Positions 53,850-61,109 of a DNA stretch of 64,000 nt are shown here, in pieces. The notes below the pieces were generated by a model, which was not told the origin of the DNA, searched no databases, and was given only the letters and a program-made list of their open reading frames with translations. The DNA is from Thalassobacterium maritimum. GTDB taxonomy: Bacteria; Verrucomicrobiota; Verrucomicrobiia; Opitutales; Coraliomargaritaceae. The stretch is taken from the NCBI RefSeq assembly GCF_031127805.1, contig NZ_JARXHW010000025.1, positions 6,057 to 70,056 on the forward strand, given 5' to 3'. Position 1 is the stretch's first letter, and each line of letters begins with the position of its first letter. Position numbers and translations under genes: made by a program.

Positions 53850-55217
53850 TCAGGCCAATGCTGCTTCGATACAGTAGCTGAGTGAGATGCCGTTGCGATA
53901 ATTGCCGGCGAGCTTGAGGCCTGGATGATCGGCTTCGATACGATCCATCTGTGCGAGCGTGTGGCCGTAGCCTAGTTTGTATTGAGGGATCGCGCGTGGC
54001 CAATGCTTGTGGTGCACAAAGCTCGGGTCACCTGAGACGCCCAAAATGGCTTGTAATTCAGGGAGCACCTGGGCGAGTAAGGCTTGGGTGTCAGGCACTG
54101 CGAGTTCGGGTTGACGTTCGCCACCGATGAAAACCGTCAACAAAGCTTCATCCTCGGGGGCGCGTCCTGAAAATAAACTGGATGGAAAGAGGACTCCGAG
54201 TATTTTCCGACCTTCGCATTCGGGCACCAATACACCAAATCCATCGAGCGGGTGAGCGATCTGTGCGCGCTTGAAAGCCAGACTGAGCACCGATACCGGA
54301 GGATAGTCGATCGTTTGCAGGGCTTGAAGAGCCGATTGCAGCGCTGGTTCCAGGGGTAACTTGGGCAGTGCATGCGCGGGTGTGGTCAGTATTAGTTCGT
54401 CATATGCATGTGAGTGCTCATTCCAATCAAGCTGCCAGCCATCTTGTGTGCGACGTATGGATTTTATGCATACTCCCGTGTGGACTGCTTTGCCTAGAGC
54501 TTGTGCCAGTAGCTGTGGAAGTTCTGCAAGACCATCTTTAAAAGAAATGATGCGCTTATTAATTGGGGGCGCATCGTTTTGACGTGCTGCACGCATCTTG
54601 GCCAGTGCTCCGCGAATCATGCCACCATGATTTTGTTCTAAGGCGTAAAGTTTAGGGAAGGCATAGCGAAGCGAGAGTTGTTCCGGATCGCCTGCGTAGA
54701 TCCCGCCGATTAGCGGGTTGATAGCGTAGCGGTAGAGCTCATCACCAAGGCGCCGCCGCACGAAGTCCGCTGCGCTTTCTTCAATGCCTGGGGGCAGCGA
54801 TTTTACGAAGGGCTCTTTCAATACGCGCAACTTGCCTGCGAAAGACCAGAGCGGGGTGGTGAGTGCGGAGAGCGGGCCCATGGGGACTGCTACAGCTTGG
54901 CCATTGCGTAGAATAAAGCGTTTTTTTGCGGCATCGTCAGCCACCACTGTGCGTGCTTCGAGCCCTGGCACGCTGCGTAAAAAGGCATCTACTTGGTGGC
55001 TGTTAACTTGAATCGAGTTGGGCCCTTCTTCCGCTAAGTAGGGGCCCGAGCGAAAGCTTTGAATCGCGCCGCCAATGTGTTGTGAACACTCCAATACCAC
55101 ACAGTCGAAACCGCGCTGTTTGAGCTGCCAGGCACGCGCAAGCGCAGTGATTCCTGAACCAATGATACAGATTTTCTTCACAACATGCAGCCAATCGCGC
55201 TCAGACAAACTCTGCAA
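53850..55217 (-). CDS. hemY: Protoporphyrinogen oxidase (HemG/HemY type)
   Basis: 455 residues from ATG 55217; a GTG at 55181 would start right at the FAD motif (KKICIIGSGITALARA) and is an equally good start. Landmarks are the dinucleotide-binding GSGITALARAWQL, VVLECSQHIGGAIQSF, EEGPNSIQVN, the substrate-side ADFVRRRLGDELYRYAINPLI region and the C-terminal LKLAGNYRNGISLSYCIE. It oxidises protoporphyrinogen IX to protoporphyrin IX with FAD and oxygen in heme synthesis. No other heme genes are adjacent. The symbol follows the bacterial oxygen-dependent type. Confidence 0.88.
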   Translation of the reverse strand: MQSLSERDWLHVVKKICIIGSGITALARAWQLKQRGFDCVVLECSQHIGGAIQSFRSGPYLAEEGPNSIQVNSHQVDAFLRSVPGLEARTVVADDAAKKRFILRNGQAVAVPMGPLSALTTPLWSFAGKLRVLKEPFVKSLPPGIEESAADFVRRRLGDELYRYAINPLIGGIYAGDPEQLSLRYAFPKLYALEQNHGGMIRGALAKMRAARQNDAPPINKRIISFKDGLAELPQLLAQALGKAVHTGVCIKSIRRTQDGWQLDWNEHSHAYDELILTTPAHALPKLPLEPALQSALQALQTIDYPPVSVLSLAFKRAQIAHPLDGFGVLVPECEGRKILGVLFPSSLFSGRAPEDEALLTVFIGGERQPELAVPDTQALLAQVLPELQAILGVSGDPSFVHHKHWPRAIPQYKLGYGHTLAQMDRIEADHPGLKLAGNYRNGISLSYCIEAALA

Positions 55218-55281
55218 TTTGAAAATGCCTAGCAGTTCTATTTCTGAGCTAAGGCCTGAGCCAGGGCTGTTATTGAGCGCT

Positions 55282-56892
55282 TTACTTAGCCCAAGCTGGG
55301 AGTTCGCCGAGGCTGATCCCGAAGATGGGCACTAAGAGTAGATAGAGCGCGAGCGGTATAATGATAATGCCAAGTATATTGGCACCAAAGCCAGCACGTA
55401 CCATTTGTGGGATCGTGACGTGGCCTGAGCCAAATACAATCGCGTTGGGCGGTGTGGCTACGGGCAACATGAAAGCACAGGATGCGGCGAGTGCGGCGGG
55501 CGCGAGCAAGACCAATGGGTTTTGATTTAAGCCAATTGCGATGCCAGCCAGCACCGGCATCAGCATGGTGGCGGTTGCCGTATTAGAGGTGAGCTCGGTG
55601 AGGAAAATCACGAGTGCGGTCACACCGAGCACGATCCAGAAGAGCGGTAAGCTATCAAGAAAGCTGACATAGCTCACCACCCAAGTGGCCAGGCCGGAAC
55701 TTTGGAAACCACCCGCGAGGGCGAGCCCGCCACCAAAGAGGATTAATACCCCCCATGGTAGTTTGGCGGCCCATTCCCAATCCATGACAAATAGTCGCTT
55801 GCGGAAGTTGATCGGTATGATAAATAGTAGAATTGCGCCCGTCATGGCGATGGTGGCATCCTTGATCATGCCAGGCTCTGGAAAGAGTGAGGCGAGCTGG
55901 GGGCGGCAGATCCAAGACAATGAAGTCAGCAAAAAGACGATGCCCGTCCAGCGCTCACCTGGCTGCATTTTTCCCATTTTCTTGAGTTCGTCGTCGATTA
56001 TGTTTCGGGCGTTGGGTAATTCCAACTTCGGCATGGGGTTGATCACTTTAGTCAACCACAACCAAGTTAAAGGTAAGAAAATACAGACTAAAGGCGCACC
56101 GACCATGAGCCATTTGGCAAAGGTAATTTCGTAATCGTATGTCTTAGATAAGTAGCTGGCGAGCACGGTGTTGGGCGGGGTGCCAATTAGAGTGGCCACG
56201 CCTCCGATCGAGGCTGCGTAGGCGATGCCAAGCATCAAATTTAGAGACAGAGTTTCGATGTGCTTATTCGCCGAGTTTGCGCCGCTTTGTTGCATGCGGT
56301 CGGCGATTTGCGTGACTACAGCCATGCCGATGGGGAGCATCATTACGGTGGTCGCTGTATTCGAAACGAAGGCAGAAAGTACCGCAGTCGCGAGCATGAA
56401 GCCGAATACTAAGCGCCCTGCTGAAAAGCCTGTGAAGCGGATGACCTTTAAGGCAATGCGCCGATGGAGATCCCAGCGCTGCATCGCGAGGGCGATGATG
56501 AAGCCGCCCATGAAGAGAAAGATTAGATGGTTGGCGTAGGGAGTCGTCGCTTGCGAAGTCGACATGACACCTAACAGCGGAAAAAGTACGATCGGTAGTA
56601 GGCTTGTTGCTGGGATCGGGATGGCTTCGCTGATCCACCAGGTGGCCATCAATAAAGTCACCGCGGCGACACGCTGGGCTTCCAGCGACATGCCGTCGGG
56701 CGTTGGGATCAGCAGCATGATCAAAAATGCCAAGGGGCCCACGACTAGGCCGACACGCTGCCGCATGCCGAATTCGCGTGAATGGTCGTCGTCGGCGCGT
56801 TTAGGGTCTTTCTGGACTCGGTAGTGTTGTTCGGCTGGGGAAGATTCTAGTACGCTGGAAAGTTCTTCGTTATGCTCGGGGTCGTTACTCAT
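55282..56892 (-). CDS. SLC13/DASS-family sodium-coupled anion transporter
   Basis: 536 residues. The first 45 are polar and cytoplasmic; about 11 helices follow. Two SNT motifs that bind sodium and carboxylate are present: VSNTATTVMMLPIGMAVV and ELTSNTATATMLMPVLAGIA, plus the family phrase WWISEAIPIPATSLLP and MLPVATPPNAIVFGSGHV. Members import dicarboxylates, citrate or sulfate with sodium; the substrate is not decidable here. It is downstream of the phosphatase gene and upstream of hemY on the same strand but well separated from both. Confidence 0.9.
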   Translation of the reverse strand: MSNDPEHNEELSSVLESSPAEQHYRVQKDPKRADDDHSREFGMRQRVGLVVGPLAFLIMLLIPTPDGMSLEAQRVAAVTLLMATWWISEAIPIPATSLLPIVLFPLLGVMSTSQATTPYANHLIFLFMGGFIIALAMQRWDLHRRIALKVIRFTGFSAGRLVFGFMLATAVLSAFVSNTATTVMMLPIGMAVVTQIADRMQQSGANSANKHIETLSLNLMLGIAYAASIGGVATLIGTPPNTVLASYLSKTYDYEITFAKWLMVGAPLVCIFLPLTWLWLTKVINPMPKLELPNARNIIDDELKKMGKMQPGERWTGIVFLLTSLSWICRPQLASLFPEPGMIKDATIAMTGAILLFIIPINFRKRLFVMDWEWAAKLPWGVLILFGGGLALAGGFQSSGLATWVVSYVSFLDSLPLFWIVLGVTALVIFLTELTSNTATATMLMPVLAGIAIGLNQNPLVLLAPAALAASCAFMLPVATPPNAIVFGSGHVTIPQMVRAGFGANILGIIIIPLALYLLLVPIFGISLGELPAWAK

Positions 56893-56982
56893 TAAGCTGA
56901 GGGGGAGTTGGTAGGTGAGGGGAGTATGTATAAAAATGAAGCCGTGCTAATTGAGACTTGGCGGGGGGTATCCAAGCCAAAG

Positions 56983-57003
56983 CTCCCCTGAGTGCTGGGG
57001 GAG
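56983..57003 (-). terminator. Possible hairpin after the phosphatase gene
   Basis: CTCCCC / GGGGAG with a 9-base spacer, 44 bases after the stop of the minus-strand phosphatase gene. Only six bp and no good U-tract (minus strand continues CTTTGG), so termination is uncertain. Confidence 0.35.
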
Positions 57004-57047
57004 AGAGGGGGCAACAATCTGCTCGTGAGCGAAGCTGAAAGGCTGAA

Positions 57048-57536
57048 CTACTCGCCTTTGTATTCCTGCTTTAAATACGCGATGATTGAGGGGATCGCCT
57101 CGGCCATCGAGTCGAAGCATGCCCTGTAAGCGGCTAGGTTTTGGCCGTAAGGGTCTGGGATCTCGGGATCTGAGCCCGCGGGCATGAATTCTCGGAATAG
57201 GTGTGCGCGTGGCGGGAGTTGCCCGTGGTAGTGCTGTAGGGTGTCGATGTGTGACTGCGTCATGCCTAACACGAGAAAGGAGCGGTCCAGTAGATCCTGG
57301 CTCACCGGTTGACTCTTATGATTGGATAAGTCCAATTGTACCTTTTTGACAGCAGCGACTGAGTTGCTGGATGCGGGGTCGCCATAACAGGCGGCAACGC
57401 CTGCAGACGCGACTTCGAGTTGGTCGAGTGGGGCACCCTCAGCGGCGAGCGCATGTTGCAGAAGCTTTTCTGCCATGGGGCTGCGGCAAATGTTGCCGGT
57501 GCAGATGGTCAGAATCAAATTTCGTTTATCAGCCAT
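57048..57536 (-). CDS. Low-molecular-weight protein phosphatase
   Basis: 162 residues with the P-loop CTGNICRSP (nucleophile Cys12, Arg18) and the acid loop IPDPYGQN. In this family the residue before the second Cys helps set specificity: Ile (as here) is usual in phosphotyrosine phosphatases and Thr in the arginine phosphatase YwlE, so phosphotyrosine is the better guess. No tyrosine kinase gene is near. It follows purD after a 104-base gap containing a strong hairpin. Confidence 0.9.
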   Translation of the reverse strand: MADKRNLILTICTGNICRSPMAEKLLQHALAAEGAPLDQLEVASAGVAACYGDPASSNSVAAVKKVQLDLSNHKSQPVSQDLLDRSFLVLGMTQSHIDTLQHYHGQLPPRAHLFREFMPAGSDPEIPDPYGQNLAAYRACFDSMAEAIPSIIAYLKQEYKGE

Positions 57537-57568
57537 ATCCTTGCGAAGTGTTCGTGTGTAGAGGGGGG

Positions 57569-57608
57569 AGAGTCGCTCTTTATAGGAACTCCGATAAAGA
57601 GCGACTCT
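57569..57608 (-). other. Perfect 15-bp stem-loop between purD and the phosphatase gene
   Basis: The arms AGAGTCGCTCTTTAT and ATAAAGAGCGACTCT enclose a 10-base loop. On the minus strand the stem is followed by a run of C (CCCCCC), not U, so it is not a classic terminator, although it lies 32 bases after the purD stop and 33 bases before the phosphatase start. It could act as a factor-dependent terminator, a processing site or an mRNA-stabilising structure. Confidence 0.75.
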
Positions 57609-57640
57609 TGGAGACTGTATGTTTTTACTGCTTTGTAAAG

Positions 57641-58927
57641 CTATCGGTTCAGCTCGCGGTGGCCTATGTCGCGGCGCAGGTATTTGTCTTCAAATTCTAC
57701 TTGGTCGCATACGGAGTAGGCGAGCTCGACTGCAGCTTGCAGTGTCGGTGCTTGCCCGCTGACGCCTAATACGCGGCCACCAGCGGTGCGGATGGTGCCA
57801 TCGGCGTCGCGAGTGGTGCCGGCATGCACGACTGCGCTGCTGGCCGGCAATGTGTCCGGGAAGCTGATCTCTTTGCCCTTGGCGTAGCTGCCTGGGTAAC
57901 CACCTGCGGCTAAGACAATAACGATGGCGGCGCCTTCGTGGAATTGTAATTGAGTTGGCAAGGCTTCTCCCTTGGCAGAGGCCAGCAGCACAGGAACCAG
58001 ATCGTCCGCGACCATGGGGAGCAGCACCTGTGTTTCCGGGTCGCCGAAGCGCACATTATATTCAAGCACTTTGACGCCCTTGTCTGTCAACATGAGGCCG
58101 GCGTAGAGCGTGCCGCGGTAGTCGATGCCGTCGGCTTTGAGGCCAGCCAGCGTGGGCTTGATGACTTGCTCTTCGATCTCCGCTTGCATCGCAGCAGTGA
58201 CCTTGCTGGTCGGCGTATAGGCGCCCATACCCCCGGTGTTGAGGCCTGTGTCACCTTCGCCCGCACGTTTGTGGTCTTGGCTGGGAGGCAGGCATACGAA
58301 GTGTTCGCCCGAAGCGATGACGTGGATCGATGCTTCTTCGCCATAGAGAGTTTCTTCGATCACAATCTCCTTACCGCTGCTGCCAAAGGCGTCGCCTTCG
58401 AGCATGTCTTTCACTGCGGTGACAGCTTCTTCTTGTGTCTCTGCCATGATGACGCCTTTGCCCGCGGCGAGGCCGCTGGCCTTGATCACGATGGGAGCCG
58501 GGTGCTCTTCCAAGTAAGCGAGGGCGGGGGCCACTTCGGTAAAAGTGCCGTAGGCTGCGGTCGGAATCTTGTGGCGGGCGAAAAAGTCCTTACAGAAAGC
58601 TTTGCTCGATTCGAGCTGTGCGCCATCCTTGTTGGGGCCGTAGGCAGGGATGCCGACTGCGGCGAGTGCATCCACGAGGCCTAAGCTGAGGGGCACTTCA
58701 GGGCCGACCACTACCAGCCCGATATTCTGCTGCTGCGCCAATTCCACCAGCGCAGGGATGTCTTCGACGGAGCGGTCGAAGCATTCGACCTCCGAGGCCA
58801 TGCCACCGTTGCCGGGGGCGGCGATGACTTTGCCAGCCATAGGGCTTTGTAGGCATTTTTGGACAAGGGCGTGCTCGCGTCCGCCGGAGCCGATTACGAG
58901 GATATTAAGCTTGGATGATTCTGACAT
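57641..58927 (-). CDS. purD: Phosphoribosylamine-glycine ligase
   Basis: 428 residues, normal GARS length. N-terminal PGK-like domain (ILVIGSGGREHALVQKCLQS, APGNGGMASEVECFD), ATP-grasp region (VIKASGLAAGKGVIMAETQEE, EETLYGEEASIHVIASGE, GDTGLNTGGMGAYTPTSKV) and the RFGDPETQVLLP signature. It makes glycinamide ribonucleotide in purine synthesis. It is divergent from lepA across 103 bases. No other pur genes are adjacent. Confidence 0.95.
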   Translation of the reverse strand: MSESSKLNILVIGSGGREHALVQKCLQSPMAGKVIAAPGNGGMASEVECFDRSVEDIPALVELAQQQNIGLVVVGPEVPLSLGLVDALAAVGIPAYGPNKDGAQLESSKAFCKDFFARHKIPTAAYGTFTEVAPALAYLEEHPAPIVIKASGLAAGKGVIMAETQEEAVTAVKDMLEGDAFGSSGKEIVIEETLYGEEASIHVIASGEHFVCLPPSQDHKRAGEGDTGLNTGGMGAYTPTSKVTAAMQAEIEEQVIKPTLAGLKADGIDYRGTLYAGLMLTDKGVKVLEYNVRFGDPETQVLLPMVADDLVPVLLASAKGEALPTQLQFHEGAAIVIVLAAGGYPGSYAKGKEISFPDTLPASSAVVHAGTTRDADGTIRTAGGRVLGVSGQAPTLQAAVELAYSVCDQVEFEDKYLRRDIGHRELNR

Positions 58928-59030
58928 ATGCGGCGACGTTTCCAGAATCGACCGCCTAGGTAAAGTTTGTTTTCGATAAAGAGGGTTGAACTTTTCAATA
59001 AGAACGTGATTTTAGCGCGTTCCTTCATTT

Positions 59031-60839
59031 ATGACAGATCTTAACCATACTCGCAATTTTTGTATCATCGCTCACGTCGACCACGGCAAAACGACTTTGT
59101 CGGACCGTATTCTAGAGAAGACGCGTACGGTCGAAATGCGTGACATGAAGGCGCAGCTGTTGGATTCGATGGATCTAGAGCGTGAGCGCGGAATCACCAT
59201 TAAGAGCCACCCCGTCTCGATGGTCTATCGAGCACAGGATGGGCAGGACTATGCGCTCAATTTGATCGATACTCCTGGGCACGTGGACTTTTCATACGAG
59301 GTTTCCCGTAGTTTGGCGGCCTGTGAGGGAGCGATGCTCTTGATCGATGCCGCGCAGGGGATCGAAGCTCAAACGGTGGCCAATGCACACCTCGCGCTGG
59401 AGCAAGGGCTGGAGATTATTCCTGTGATCAACAAAGTGGACCTACCGAGTGCAGACGTGCCCGCGATTATGGTGCAACTGGAGGACGTTTTAGCGATTCC
59501 GGCCGATGAAGCCGTGCTCACTAGTGGCAAAACCGGCATCGGAATCGAAGATTTACTGGAGGCCGCCGTCTCGCGTGTGCCCAAGCCGCGCTGGGCCGAA
59601 GTGGATGGACTGCGGATGCTGATTTTTGACTGCATTTACGATGCCTATAAGGGCGTGATTTGCTACGTGCGCGTCTTTTCCGGTGAGGTCAAGATGAACG
59701 ACTCCATCATCACCATGAGTGACGAGCGCAAGATGCTGGTTAAAGAAGTGGGCAAGTTCTCGCCTGCGATGACGAAGCAAGACACGCTCAAGGCGGGCGA
59801 TGTGGGCTATGTCGTGACGAATTTGCGCGATGTGGCGGACTTGAAGCTGGGCGATACCATCACTCACAGTGCAAATCCCACCAAAGAGATGCTGCCGGGC
59901 TATAAGGAAGTCAGTCCGATGGTCTTTAGTGGTATTTACCCGATCGACACCAACGACTATAATAAGTTGAAGGCGAGCATGGGCAAGTTGCGCTTGAATG
60001 ATGCTGCCTTTGTTTACCAGTCGGAAAACTCGGTCGCTCTGGGCTTTGGTTTCCGCTGCGGGTTCCTCGGTCTGCTCCACATGGAAATCATACAAGAACG
60101 CATTCGCCGTGAGTATGATTTAGACGTAATCTCTACCTATCCAAGCGTGGTCTACTTGGTGACACAAACGGATGGGGTGCAGATCGAAGTTCACAATCCC
60201 GTCAACTTGCCAGATCCGGCCGAAATCGAATTTATTGAGGAGCCGATGATCAATGCTTCCATCCACATTCCGTCGGGTTCGATCGGTGATGTGCTGGCCT
60301 TGGTCTCGGAGAAGCGCGGGATTTGCGAACACACGGAGACGATCGATGGTCAGCGTGTGATGTTGGTTTGCCGCCTGCCCTTGAATGAAATTTTGGTCGA
60401 TTTTAATGACCGCCTCAAAAGTATCACTCACGGCTACGGCTCGATGGATTATGAAATGGCTGGCTATGAAAAAGCGAAGCTCTGCCGTCTCGACATTCGA
60501 GTGAATGCAGAGCCCGTCGATGCATTCTCTTCGATTGTGCACTTAGACAAAGCCGAGAGCCGCGGTCGCGTGCTTTGTAAGCGCCTAAAGGAGATCTTGC
60601 CCAAGCAAATGTTCAAGATCGCAATTCAAGCCGGCATTGGCAGTAACATCGTGGCACGCGAAACGATTAGCGCCTACCGCAAAGATGTGACAGCAAAGTG
60701 TTACGGTGGTGATATTTCCCGTAAGCGTAAGCTCCTCGAGAAGCAAAAAGAGGGTAAGAAGCGCATGAAAAACATCGGTAGCGTATCGATTCCGCAGGAT
60801 GCCTTTATCAAGATCCTAAAGACCTCCGACGGCGCTTAA
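59031..60839 (+). CDS. lepA: Elongation factor 4 (LepA)
   Basis: 602 residues, typical. GTPase motifs: G1 AHVDHGKTTLSDRIL, G3 DTPGHVDF, G4 NKVD and G5 TSGKTG; then EF-G-like domains and the LepA-specific C-terminal domain with the AGIGSNIVARETISAYRKDV and YGGDISRKRKLLEKQKEGKKR signatures. It acts on the ribosome, affecting back-translocation and subunit biogenesis. A single gene divergent from purD. Confidence 0.96.
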   Translation: MTDLNHTRNFCIIAHVDHGKTTLSDRILEKTRTVEMRDMKAQLLDSMDLERERGITIKSHPVSMVYRAQDGQDYALNLIDTPGHVDFSYEVSRSLAACEGAMLLIDAAQGIEAQTVANAHLALEQGLEIIPVINKVDLPSADVPAIMVQLEDVLAIPADEAVLTSGKTGIGIEDLLEAAVSRVPKPRWAEVDGLRMLIFDCIYDAYKGVICYVRVFSGEVKMNDSIITMSDERKMLVKEVGKFSPAMTKQDTLKAGDVGYVVTNLRDVADLKLGDTITHSANPTKEMLPGYKEVSPMVFSGIYPIDTNDYNKLKASMGKLRLNDAAFVYQSENSVALGFGFRCGFLGLLHMEIIQERIRREYDLDVISTYPSVVYLVTQTDGVQIEVHNPVNLPDPAEIEFIEEPMINASIHIPSGSIGDVLALVSEKRGICEHTETIDGQRVMLVCRLPLNEILVDFNDRLKSITHGYGSMDYEMAGYEKAKLCRLDIRVNAEPVDAFSSIVHLDKAESRGRVLCKRLKEILPKQMFKIAIQAGIGSNIVARETISAYRKDVTAKCYGGDISRKRKLLEKQKEGKKRMKNIGSVSIPQDAFIKILKTSDGA

Positions 60840-61109
60840 TCCTCGCAGGCTCGGTCGTTTGGGCCAAGTGATCGCCCGTTCTTGTAGCACATTATCAGTA
60901 TAGTGTTGAATGGCTGGTCGAGTGAGAACCTACGTGTAGGCACTCCCTGCGTATTGATTCGTCAAATCGGTCGGCCTCTAAGTTTTTCAAAATTTTTAGC
61001 AATATTTCTAGTTTAAGGTTCTAGTATTAGCGTTAGCTATGCTTATTAAGGGTATTAATATATGGTTGAATTATAAGTAAGTATTACCTAAGCACTTTGC
61101 CGTGTTGCT
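60840..61109. other. AT-rich intergenic region, no gene seen
   Basis: 270 bp between lepA and the large secreted protein. The last 150 bases are clearly AT-rich (runs such as TTTTTCAAAATTTTTAGC) and probably hold the promoter for the repeat protein, but I cannot pick boxes with confidence. I see no terminator-like hairpin for lepA and no coding frame of note. Confidence 0.5.

Noticed and set aside
56926..56991. 21-codon frame in the gap before the phosphatase gene
   Set aside because: No hydrophobic helix, no partner operon and the frame overlaps hairpins; likely chance.
57950..58684. 244-codon plus-strand frame across purD
   Set aside because: Antisense to purD, no recognisable motif; codon bias of purD explains it.
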